Of a stretch of DNA of 29,757 nucleotides, positions 22,375-29,748 are shown piece by piece. The stretch is taken from assembly GCA_030016465.1 (NCBI GenBank), contig JASEJL010000001.1, positions 1 through 29,757 on the forward strand. Direction: 5' to 3'. The translations under genes were made by a program, and so were the position numbers. How positions within the stretch are numbered: the stretch's first letter is position 1; every line of letters begins with the position of its first letter. The notes beneath the pieces were generated by a model. The model did not search any database. It saw only the letters and a program-made list of their open reading frames with translations, and was not told the origin of the DNA. The stretch comes from Patescibacteria group bacterium (lineage in GTDB: Bacteria; Patescibacteriota; Minisyncoccia; Minisyncoccales; DG-74-1).

Positions 22375-23553
22375 ATGATTAAAGCTGGAGTAGGAAGAAG
22401 TAATAACCCTGATCCTATCAAAGCCGGAGCTGAAGCTTGTGAAAAAGCCTTAACTCAGGCTGGCGACAAAGCTGATTTAATAGTTGTTTTTTCTACTGTT
22501 GCCTATGACCAGAAAAAAATGCTGGAAGGGGTGAGATCTATTTCTAAAGAAACTCCTCTAGTAGGCTGTAGTGATTCTGGGGAAATTACCGGAGAAGGGC
22601 CAGTTTCAAAACATGTGGCGGTGATGGCTTTAAGTTCAGACACCATTGATTTTACCATTGGAGTGGGAGAGGGAACAGATAAGGATTCTCATAAAGCTGG
22701 AGCTGAGGCTGCTAGAGAGATAAAGAAAAAAGCTAAGGGAGATATTTCTTTGTTTACAATGTTGTTGGATGGCCTGGCTGAAAATGGAGCAGCAGCAGTG
22801 AGAGGAGTTCAGGAGGTTTTTGGAAAAAACTTCCCAATAATGGGAGGCTCAGCCGGAGACGACTTTCAGTTCAAGAACACCTATGAATACTTCAATGATC
22901 AAGTTTTGAGTAATGCTGTAATCGGGATTGGGTTTTCTGGTAAATTTTCTTTTGGGGTTGGTGTACGACATGGTTGGGAACCAATTGGTTTACCAATGAA
23001 AGTAACTAAAGCTGAGGGAGCGAAATTAATTGAGGTAAATAACCGGCCAGCTCTCTCTATTTATGAGGATTATTTCGGGAAGAAGGCTGAAGAATTAATC
23101 AAAGAACCGATTGCCAGAATGGCCTATACTTATCCTTTAGGAATGTCAGTTGAAGGAAGTCCAGAGCTTTTGATTCGAGATGTGGTTATCGCCGATGAGA
23201 AAGGAGTAATTACTTGTGCTGCAGAAATTCCCGAGGGTTCAGAAATCAGGTTAATGTTAGGAGATCCAGATAAGGCTATCCAGGCTGCTAAAGAAGCAGC
23301 AGAGGGAGCTTTGGCTCAGCTTAAAGGCACGGAACCAAAAGTGGTTTTTGTTTTTGACTGTATGGCTCGGAACAAGCTTTTAGGACCAAGAATTGGAGAA
23401 GAAATTGTGGCCATCCAGAATGTTCTAGGAAAAGAAGTGCCCTTAATTGGTTTTTATACCTATGGGGAACAGGCTCCTCTGGGAGGAGTGTTGGGACCAG
23501 AATGTTTTTCTGTTTTTCACAATGAAACCATGGCTTTGATGGTGCTGGGATAA
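22375..23553 (+). CDS. Cytoplasmic FIST-domain protein
   Basis: 392 residues with no signal peptide or membrane helix. FIST N: KAGVGRSNNPDPIKAGAEA, LIVVFSTVAYDQKKML, TPLVGCSDSGEITGEG, FPIMGGSAGDDFQF. FIST C: KVTKAEGAKLIEVNNRPALSIYEDYFG, AYTYPLGMSVEG, and the end VPLIGFYTYGEQAPLGG, HNETMALMVLG, a classic FIST finish. It is a stand-alone sensory domain of the kind usually fused to or encoded next to histidine kinases; the kinase follows 91 bp downstream. Together with the anchored FIST protein it gives the group an inside and an outside version of the same sensor. Confidence 0.9.
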   Translation: MIKAGVGRSNNPDPIKAGAEACEKALTQAGDKADLIVVFSTVAYDQKKMLEGVRSISKETPLVGCSDSGEITGEGPVSKHVAVMALSSDTIDFTIGVGEGTDKDSHKAGAEAAREIKKKAKGDISLFTMLLDGLAENGAAAVRGVQEVFGKNFPIMGGSAGDDFQFKNTYEYFNDQVLSNAVIGIGFSGKFSFGVGVRHGWEPIGLPMKVTKAEGAKLIEVNNRPALSIYEDYFGKKAEELIKEPIARMAYTYPLGMSVEGSPELLIRDVVIADEKGVITCAAEIPEGSEIRLMLGDPDKAIQAAKEAAEGALAQLKGTEPKVVFVFDCMARNKLLGPRIGEEIVAIQNVLGKEVPLIGFYTYGEQAPLGGVLGPECFSVFHNETMALMVLG

Positions 23554-23575
23554 ATAAAAAGCGATTAAGAGATTA

Positions 23576-23617
23576 AACAATTAAGAGATACTTTCTCTTC
23601 AAAGTTTTTTAATTGTT
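23576..23617 (+). terminator. Two-tier stem-loop between FIST and kinase genes
   Basis: AACAATTAA (23576-23584) pairs with TTAATTGTT (23609-23617), and inside AAGAGA (23583-23588) pairs with TCTCTT (23594-23599); the two helices share bases and may alternate. No long U-run follows, so attenuation or mRNA processing is as likely as termination. Confidence 0.4.
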
Positions 23618-23644
23618 AATGAAAAAAATCCTGATAAAAAAGCT

Positions 23645-25207
23645 GTGGTAAAAGCAAGAGAAACAAAACTACAAGCTATAATTGCCGAACTTTCAGAAAT
23701 TAGCCAGAGAAGGGAAAGAGAGCTGGCTGAAATGGACCGAATTGCCAAGATGTTAGTGAGGAGAGATTTTGAGTTGTCTGAAATTAGAGAAAAGAGAGAG
23801 AAGGAGTTATCAGAGCTAGATCGGGCCGCAAAGCTTTTGATAAGAAGGGATTTAGAGCTTTCAGGAGCTATAGTTCAATTAGAAAAACAAAGGAATGAGT
23901 TAGATAGAATTGCTAAAATTTTAGTGCGGCGAGATCTGGAATTAACCGAAATGAGGGAAGAGCAAGTTAAAGAGCTTCAAGAAATGGACCGAATTGCCAA
24001 GATGTTAGTCAGGAGAGATTTTGAACTGGCGGAGATTAGAGAAAAAAGAGAGAGAGAACTTCAAGAATTAGAAAAGAGAACAAAAGAATTAGAAGAATCA
24101 AGAACTGCTCTAATGAATATATTGGAAGATGTGGAGGAGGCTCGAAAGAAGGCAGAAGAAGAAAAAGAAAAAACCCTTGCAGTTATTACCAATTTTACCG
24201 ATGGGCTGTTAGTTTTTGATAGAGAAAATAAACTTTCTTTAATTAACCCCCAGGCTGAAAATTTTTTTGATGTTAAGGGAAGAAACATAATTGGCAGACC
24301 AGTTTTGGAATTGAGCACTTTTCCAACCCTCGAACCCTTAGTGAGATTAGTGGGAAAAGAAATTAAACAAGTTTTTAGAAAAGAATTACCAATTAAAGAA
24401 AAATTCACTTTGGAGGTGTCTACTGTTCCGATGGTGAGAGAGGAAGAAAAAATAGGAACCATGGTTATTTTACATGATATTAGCCGGGAAAAAATGGTTG
24501 AGAGAATGAAAACCGAATTCGTTTCTCTGGCTGCTCATCAGCTGCGGACACCTCTTTCAGCAATTAAATGGACTCTCCGGATGCTTTTAGACGGTGACCT
24601 GGGCAAGATAACTGAAGAACAGAGAGATTTTATTGAAAAAACCTATGGCTCAAACGAAAGAATGATTGCTTTAATTAATGACCTTTTAGATGTAACCAGA
24701 ATTGAGGAAGGAAGATATCTTTACAAACCCACCCTTGCCGACTTTGAACCAATTTGCCAATTTGTAATCAACTCTTTTAAAGAAGAAATTGAAAAGAGAA
24801 AGATTAAATTCGAATTTAAAAAACCGGAAAAGAAATTACCTCAGGTTAAGGTAGATGTTGAAAAAATAAGACTGGCCATTCAGAACCTCCTCGATAACGC
24901 CATTAAATATACTCAACCTGAGGGCAAGGTGACAATTACTTTAAAATCTGGTAAAAAGGAAGTAGAGTTTTCAATTAGAGATAGCGGCGTAGGTATTCCC
25001 AGCGACCAGCAAGAAAGAGTATTTAGCAAGTTTTTTCGAGGAGCTAATGTTTTAAGAATGGAAACCGAAGGTTCGGGTCTTGGTCTTTTTATCGCTAAAA
25101 ACATTATTGAGGCCCATAATGGAAAAATCTGGTTTGAATCTGAAGAAGGGAAAGGAACAATTTTTTATTTCACTCTGCCTGTGGAAAAAGAATTTGAAGA
25201 TTTTTAA
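23645..25207 (+). CDS. Cytoplasmic sensor histidine kinase with repeat coiled coil and PAS domain
   Basis: 520 residues from a GTG start; the frame has no ATG back to the stop at 23582. Residues 24-137 are four repeats of exactly 28 residues, each with DRxAKxLxRRDxEL (Asp31, 59, 87, 115), then a coil RTKELEESRTAL. A PAS domain covers about 175-280 (NFTDGLLVFDRENKLSLIN). The kinase core has the H-box LAAHQLRTPLS (phospho-acceptor His298), N-box NLLDNAIKYT, G1 DSGVGIP and G2 GSGLGLFIAK, so all ATP-binding motifs are intact. It lacks membrane helices, so input must come from partners. Two receiver proteins follow 58 bp downstream. It autophosphorylates on His298 and should pass phosphate to their Asp53 residues. 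Confidence 0.95.
   Translation: MVKARETKLQAIIAELSEISQRRERELAEMDRIAKMLVRRDFELSEIREKREKELSELDRAAKLLIRRDLELSGAIVQLEKQRNELDRIAKILVRRDLELTEMREEQVKELQEMDRIAKMLVRRDFELAEIREKRERELQELEKRTKELEESRTALMNILEDVEEARKKAEEEKEKTLAVITNFTDGLLVFDRENKLSLINPQAENFFDVKGRNIIGRPVLELSTFPTLEPLVRLVGKEIKQVFRKELPIKEKFTLEVSTVPMVREEEKIGTMVILHDISREKMVERMKTEFVSLAAHQLRTPLSAIKWTLRMLLDGDLGKITEEQRDFIEKTYGSNERMIALINDLLDVTRIEEGRYLYKPTLADFEPICQFVINSFKEEIEKRKIKFEFKKPEKKLPQVKVDVEKIRLAIQNLLDNAIKYTQPEGKVTITLKSGKKEVEFSIRDSGVGIPSDQQERVFSKFFRGANVLRMETEGSGLGLFIAKNIIEAHNGKIWFESEEGKGTIFYFTLPVEKEFEDF
23714..24055 (+). repeat. Four 84-bp (28-residue) coding repeats in the kinase N-terminus
   Basis: Protein repeats of strict 28-residue spacing, equal to four heptads, with the core IAKMLVRRDFEL seen twice in identical form and twice with conservative changes. 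The strict phase suggests a continuous parallel coiled coil with evenly spaced docking surfaces. Confidence 0.85.
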
Positions 25208-25231
25208 AAGACTTTAAAAATAAAAAGGTTG
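25200..25231 (+). promoter_or_regulatory. Palindrome plus AAAGGTTG element before the receiver operon
   Basis: ATTTTTAAA (25200-25208) and TTTAAAAAT (25213-25221) form a perfect 9-bp stem with loop AGAC, overlapping the kinase stop. Two nt later is AAAGGTTG (25224-25231), 42 nt before ATG 25266. Here the element runs into a -35 box. Confidence 0.45.
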
Positions 25232-25257
25232 ACAATATTAACCTAAAAGAATAGAAT
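25229..25257 (+). promoter_or_regulatory. Promoter of the receiver operon, leaderless type
   Basis: TTGACA (25229-25234), 17-bp spacer, TAGAAT (25252-25257). The start is expected at 25264-25265, one or two nt before the ATG at 25266, so the receivers can be made independently of the kinase. Confidence 0.75.
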
Positions 25258-25265
25258 AAAATAAG

Positions 25266-25637
25266 ATGGCAAAGAAAATTTTATTAGTTGAGGACGAAGA
25301 AATTATAATTAGTCTCCTTCAAAGAAAATTAACCCAAGAAGGTTATGAAGTTTTGCTTGCTAGAGATGGCGAGGAGGGATTAAAAGCAATGAGAGAAGTA
25401 AAGCCTAACCTTGTTTTGCTGGATATCATTATGCCTAAAATGGGAGGATTTGAGGTGATGGAGGAAATGATAAAAGATAAAGAATTAAAGGAAATTCCAG
25501 TAATTATTATTTCCAATTCTGGTCAGCCGGTGGAGTTAGATCAGGCTCAAAAATTGGGAGCAAAAGATTGGTTGATTAAAACCGAATTTGATCCTCAGGA
25601 AGTAGTAAATAAAGTAGTAAAACAAATCGGAAGATAA
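25266..25637 (+). CDS. Single-domain response regulator (CheY-like receiver) 1
   Basis: 123 residues, only a receiver domain. Acidic pocket VEDEE (Asp10, Glu11, Glu12 region), phospho-acceptor Asp53 in LVLLDIIMP, switch Ser83 in IIISNSG and Lys105 in WLIK are all present, so it should be phosphorylated normally. No DNA-binding or enzymatic output domain is attached; such stand-alone receivers act by binding partners (pilus or motility machinery, or a phosphorelay). It is transcribed from its own leaderless-type promoter and sits 4 nt upstream of a second receiver. The likely donor is the kinase at 23645-25207. Confidence 0.95.
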   Translation: MAKKILLVEDEEIIISLLQRKLTQEGYEVLLARDGEEGLKAMREVKPNLVLLDIIMPKMGGFEVMEEMIKDKELKEIPVIIISNSGQPVELDQAQKLGAKDWLIKTEFDPQEVVNKVVKQIGR

Positions 25638-25641
25638 AAAT

Positions 25642-26010
25642 ATGGCAAAAACAATTCTAATAGTAGAGGACGATAAATTCCTCAGAGAATTAATTGCTCA
25701 AAAATTGATTAACGAAGGCTATGAGATTTCCGAGGCGGTTGACGGAGAAGAAGGAATAAAAAAGATTCAAGAAGAAAAGCCAAACCTAGTTTTGCTTGAC
25801 CTTATTTTACCAGGAATTGATGGTTTCGAGGTTTTATCTAAAATGAAAGAAGACGTGGCCTTGGCTCATATTCCAGTGATTATTCTTTCCAATCTTGGCC
25901 AAAAAGAAGATGTAGAGCGAGGATTGCAATTGGGAGCGATTGATTATTTAATTAAAGCCCATTTTACTCCTGGAGAGATTATTGAGAAAATAAAGAACGC
26001 CCTCAAGTAA
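25642..26010 (+). CDS. Single-domain response regulator (CheY-like receiver) 2
   Basis: 122 residues, receiver only. VEDDK with Asp10 and Asp11, Asp53 in LVLLDLILP, Ser83 in IILSNLG and Lys105 in YLIK make it complete. It is clearly a paralogue of receiver 1 and begins 4 nt after it, so the pair is one operon from a tandem duplication. Different surface residues in helix 4 (QKEDVERGLQLGAIDYL against QPVELDQAQKLGAKDWL) suggest different partners. A terminator hairpin follows 16 nt after the stop, closing the sensory region. Confidence 0.95.
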   Translation: MAKTILIVEDDKFLRELIAQKLINEGYEISEAVDGEEGIKKIQEEKPNLVLLDLILPGIDGFEVLSKMKEDVALAHIPVIILSNLGQKEDVERGLQLGAIDYLIKAHFTPGEIIEKIKNALK

Positions 26011-26026
26011 ACCCGATTTAGAAGCT

Positions 26027-26062
26027 CTGGTAATAACATACAGATATTACCGGATAATTTTA
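26027..26062 (+). terminator. Terminator of the receiver operon
   Basis: CTGGTAATA (26027-26035) pairs with TATTACCGG (26045-26053), nine pairs including one G-U, loop of 9 nt, followed by ATAATTTTAT. Confidence 0.65.
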
Positions 26063-26084
26063 TCTAGTCTAGGATTGGAATTTA

Positions 26085-26303
26085 GACACCTAGGCAAAAT
26101 TTTCTTTTAGAAAATTTTGAGATATTTTGCAAGGTATTTCTTTTGACAACTCACTCATTCATTTAGCTGGCTCTGACGCTATTTTGCCTCTGTGTTGGTA
26201 AAGTTAAATAATGCTTATAGCCTTTGTGATGCTTTTATCTTTTTTGACATGGTAAAATTAGAACTGCTTTTATATAGGAATTATTGAAATTGCTATACAA
26301 GAA
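26085..26303 (-). repeat. Dispersed repeat copy B, inverted relative to copy A
   Basis: Its reverse complement matches 16288-16515 along the whole length, including TTCTTGTATAGCAATTTC at the start, ACCATGTCAAAAAAGATAAA and AATGAATGAGTGAGTTGTCA. It lies between the receiver operon and tRNA-Gly. With copy A it brackets about 9.6 kb. Confidence 0.85.
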
Positions 26304-26384
26304 CTTTCCATTTGACTGTAAACAATACCAAACTTGCTTGTAAGGTAAAAGGACAGATTCAAAGAATTGCAGAAAAAATTTAGT

Positions 26385-26455
26385 GCGGGTGTAGCACAGT
26401 GGTAGTGCATCTGGTTGCCAATCAGAGTACACGGGTTCGATTCCCGTCACCCGCT
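26385..26455 (+). tRNA. tRNA-Gly (anticodon GCC)
   Basis: 71 nt cloverleaf: acceptor GCGGGTG/CACCCGC, D stem GCAC/GTGC, anticodon stem TCTGG/TCAGA with loop TTGCCAA (GCC), T stem ACGGG/CCCGT with TTCGATT. The discriminator is T and CCA is not encoded (TCACT follows), so CCA must be added by an enzyme. Confidence 0.96.
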
Positions 26456-26529
26456 TCACTTCAAACGAGTACCAGTTATTTTCCAATTAACATAGAAACC
26501 CAAAATGAAAGTACTGACAGCCATCAATT

Positions 26530-26830
26530 CTAAAGGTTTATCTTAAAGTTTTTAAATAATTCTTCTTTGATTTTTTGTATTAAAATAACACATTCATTGT
26601 CGCTTTTTTGATAGGTAATTTTATTTAGCATTTTGAAAATGACTTCAGGCTTTAAATATTGCTTAGCATTGGCTAAAAGCCTCAATCTCTCCTAAAAAAT
26701 CTGGTAAGTATTGTAGACTTTCTTTTGTTTGTCTTTTGTCAGTAATGGTGATGACCTAATTACAAGGCCAGTGGTTATCTGAGAGTTGTCCATATTGATT
26801 TTCAATTATGACGACTCTCATTTTTGTTTT
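26530..26830 (-). pseudogene. Hypothetical protein relic, frameshifted
   Basis: From GTG/ATG at about 26830-26821 a frame reads MRVVIIENQYGQLSDNHW, a stop, then VITITDKRQTKESLQYLPDF and GEIEAFS. The continuation NAKQYLKPEVIFKMLNKI, YQKSDNECVILIQKIKEELF lies in the next frame down to TAG 26530, and that frame itself has one TAG at 26692-26694. The two frames together look like one protein of about 95 residues. I do not recognise the family. Confidence 0.4.
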
Positions 26831-26991
26831 CACAACAGTAATTTAGAATTCCTTTTTACCTTAAAAACGGGTTTCATTTTTGGTTTTTTTATTATACAAC
26901 AACACTTTATTGTTCTTTTAAAAGATTATCGCTATAATGAACCAATAAGATATTGATTGAATAAAGTAATATTATTAGTTTGATTATAGCT

Positions 26992-27465
26992 AAATTCAAA
27001 AAACGAGAAGAAACTACTGCTTTACGAAAAGAAAAGCAAATGAGCTAAGCCACTTAAAGAAGATTTTAAAAGTTGAGTAAAAACGCCCTGAATCTCTGAC
27101 TTAGAAATTATCCTCTTTCTGAAAAAAAGAATCAAGAAATTATAAGAGCGAGTCAGTTATAGAAAAAATTCGTAATACAAAAAAAAGAGAGAGAAAAGAG
27201 AGATTCAAAAAGATTTATAAAATTCAAAAGAAATTAATTCTGTCTTTAAAAAAGCGAGAATTTTTTCTATTAGGATTAGCTTTTTATTGGAGAGAAAAGG
27301 CAAAGTAAAAGTATAAGATGGACAGCCTTATAATTCGCACATCCGTACATTAAAAAACATCTAGCAAAAGAATAAATCATAAAGGAAGTTTTGGCCACGG
27401 TATTTGTAAATTTAAAAAGAACTAGTGTACCCCTCACAGAAAAAATATTTATGGACATTAAAGCA
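26992..27465 (+). pseudogene. Helix-turn-helix protein relic of a type common in Parcubacteria
   Basis: In broken frames: KKREETTALRKEKQMS (the HTH start), PLSEKKNQEIIRASQL, KKREFFLLGLAFYWREKAK and KGSFGHGICKF. The order HTH, then LSEK, then GLALYWAEG is one I know from small Parcubacterial DNA-binding proteins. At least five stops or frameshifts interrupt it, and no start is intact, so it is a relic. Confidence 0.45.
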
Positions 27466-27497
27466 ATAAGTGACCGTTATAATAAATAATAATAGAA

Positions 27498-27573
27498 GGG
27501 CATGTAGCTCAGTGGTTAGAGCATCAAGCTTATAACTTGAGGGTCCCAGGTTCGAGTCCTGGCATGCCCACCA
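27498..27573 (+). tRNA. tRNA-Ile (anticodon UAU)
   Basis: 76 nt including an encoded CCA. Acceptor GGGCATG/CATGCCC with discriminator A, D stem GCTC/GAGC, anticodon stem TCAAG/CTTGA with loop CTTATAA (anticodon TAT), T stem CCAGG/CCTGG with TTCGAGT. It reads AUA isoleucine codons directly, whereas most bacteria use a CAU anticodon modified to lysidine. Confidence 0.95.
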
Positions 27574-27610
27574 TATAAGAAATATCAAATTTTTCGTGTC
27601 AGAAATATCA

Positions 27611-27646
27611 TTTGGCGAGCCGCGCCGGAAGGCGCGGCTCGCCAAA
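27611..27646 (+). repeat. GC-rich perfect 16-bp hairpin
   Basis: TTTGGCGAGCCGCGCC (27611-27626), loop GGAA, then the exact complement (27631-27646). It is strikingly GC-rich in an AT-rich setting, 38 bp after tRNA-Ile. It may terminate the tRNA transcript (but lacks a T-run) or be a REP-like element. Confidence 0.8.
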
Positions 27647-27779
27647 AATGAAGCTAAAAAATCATAAGGTGGTTGTCAGTTCCAGGCAACTTTTTTGTTG
27701 GAAATTACACCGTGCGTTCCGACTTTTTCCATAATTTGCTTAATTTCTTCCAGTGTCTGATTTTAGCTGGAGGACGAAA

Positions 27780-28320
27780 TTAAACCTTAAAGATAGTTTC
27801 TTCTGATTCCCTTTGCTTTTTATCTTCAAAAGTCTTAATGTTCTTTAAAGATATCTTGGGATTAATTCTTTTGGGGATATGTAAGTATTTATTGACCGTA
27901 TTGTGCTGAACCTTTATTCCATACTCACTGAAAAGGAAAGTAGACATTTTCTCTTTTCTCCAGCCATACTTATCTTTCACTTCCAGGATTTTATCTTCTT
28001 TTTATTTAGAGATTCCTTTTCTCTTAGAGACATCTTTTTGGTTGAGACTCCAGATTTCTGGAATCACGGTTATTCCGTTCAAAGATTGATTTAATTATAA
28101 ACAGCCACTGTCTTGAAATACCAACCCTATTGCTGGCCTTGGTAACATTTCCCTGTTGGTCATGATAGAGCATATAAAGCTATCTTAATATTGTTTTAGC
28201 TACAGATGATAAATAGTGATTATGGGGATTTAGAAATTTTTCAACTCTTAATTGCATAGATTTGATTAAGTTATTTTTTACCTCCTTAATCAAATCATGC
28301 TCAGTGTTTTCATTTACAAA
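27780..28320 (-). pseudogene. Transposase N-terminal (double HTH) relic
   Basis: On the minus strand VNENTEHDLIKEVKNNL and SMQLRVEKFLNP lead, past one TAG, to LYMLYHDQQGNVTKASNRV-GISRQWL, a helix-turn-helix as in IS481/IS3-type transposases (NVTKAS...GISRQ). After more stops a second HTH, YGWRKEKMSTFLFSEYGIKV and NTVNKYLHIPK, ends at TAA 27780. No DDE catalytic core follows. The piece 27780-27980 is an uninterrupted 66-residue frame but is probably not a functional gene. Confidence 0.5.
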
Positions 28321-28493
28321 AGAAAAATAAAAGAAAAGGTATTTTTATTCCGATTTTTTCGGCATCAATAAATTTTTTTCACGAATCCTGTCTGCGCGCA
28401 CAGGGAGAATCAAAATTTTTTGTTTGTATGGGAAACTCTATAATTGAAAAATAGATTCGACTATTATCTATTATTGTTCACAAAGTTCACAAA
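28321..28493. other. Spacer between two transposase relics, no gene recognised
   Basis: AT-rich stretch with a short GC-rich CTGCGCGCACAGG segment at about 28390. No promoter, RNA fold or protein frame that I can support. Confidence 0.3.
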
Positions 28494-29748
28494 ATGGCTT
28501 CTGAAAAATCTGAACTTCTGATTTTGGTGTATTTATACAACTCTGCTCGAACCTATAGAAATTTTTTTAGTGTCGGGGGTTACGGCGCATAAGTTCAAAA
28601 ACATATTGGAAAACTCCAAGGTTTAAGACCTATGGAGTTTTTTAATCATATTCATTGCAAATATACTGGTGTTAGAGGTTTTGTCACCCTCTATAATTAT
28701 CATTTAAAGTACCAGTATATGATCCAAGATAAAACAAAAAAGAAGGCTGCAATTGTCTCATTCTTTGAGAGGTTTGGTCTTGCAGCCAAGATTGCAGCCT
28801 TCAATTACAGTAAATCATCAATTTATAGTTGGCGCAAGACCTTAAGAGAGTCAGGGGGTAACATCGAGAACCTAAATGAGTGCTCTAAAGCTCCCCATCA
28901 TCCCAGACAAACCAAGATCGATTCAAGAGTTAAACAGTTTATCCAAGAATATCGCTGCGAGCATCCTAAAGCCAGAAAAGAGAAAGTTAAACCTGATTTA
29001 GATCTCTTTTGTCAGAAAGAAAGAGATAAAGTCTATCTCTGAGTCTACTATTGGTTCAATAAATCAAAGAGCTTAAGAAGAAAGGTTAAATTCCAGATAA
29101 AAAGGTTAAAGTCTCTTTAATTGGTAAAACTGGTCGAGTGATAGTTAGAGAAAGCCAAAACCTAAGAAAAAGAAACTAAGAAGAAAAGGTTATCAACTAG
29201 AGAGGCCGCGAGATCTACTTCAGTTAGATACCATAGTTAAGTTCATTCACGGTCTTAAGAGATATATTCTTACTGCCATTGATCTCAAATCAAAGTTTGT
29301 CTTTGCTCAGGCCTACAGTCATCTTTCTTCAAAAGCTTCTGAAGATTTCTTTAACAAGCTGGAGAAAATAGTTCCATTCTCTATTCAGAGAACCCAAACG
29401 GATAATGGAGCTAAATTCCAGAAAAGATTTAGAGCTAATTTAGAAAGAAAAAACATTCTTCAGTTCTTTAACTATCCTAGAAGACCACAACAGAATGCTC
29501 AGATTGAGAGATTTAACCGAACTATTCAGGAAGATTTTGTTGACTGGAATCTTGATCTTCTGGCTAACAATATCCAACTTTTTAACCAGAAACTCATCGA
29601 TTGGCTTTTGTGGTACAACTCCAAAAGACCTTACTCTTCCTTAAACAATCAAAGTCCTGTACAATACTTAATTAAGAACCTTGGATTTTCCAATATGTTA
29701 TGGACCTATGCACGAGCTGGTAAAATTTACGAATTTTTGATAAAATGA
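28494..29748 (+). pseudogene. IS481-like DDE transposase, several stops and frameshifts
   Basis: ATG 28494 starts MASEKSELLILVYLYN; an in-frame TAA at 28590 follows GGYGA, and the frame resumes GKLQGLRPMEFFNHIH. HTH part: KKKAAIVSFFERFGLAAKIAAF-NYSKSSIYSWRK, then LNECSKAPHHPRQ. Near 29035, 29080 and 29157 the frame changes; pieces ISESTIGSI, IPDKKVKVSLIGKTGRVIV and PKKKKLRRKGYQL join up. From 29149 one long frame carries the rve catalytic core: LLQLDTIVKF (first Asp), IQRTQTDNGAKF (second Asp), PQQNAQIERFNRT (Glu), WYNSKRPYSSLNNQSP, ending at TGA 29746-29748. The DDE triad is intact in sequence but cannot be made as one protein without frameshifting. Element ends are not visible; the right end may lie beyond the window. 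Confidence 0.8.

Noticed and set aside
26235..26486. 83-codon minus-strand frame containing VTGIEPVYSDWQPDALPL
   Set aside because: This is the familiar spurious translation of the antisense strand of tRNA-Gly joined to repeat copy B.
27412..27645. 77-codon minus-strand frame containing WWACQDSNLGPSSYKL
   Set aside because: Spurious translation of the antisense strand of tRNA-Ile and the GC-rich hairpin.
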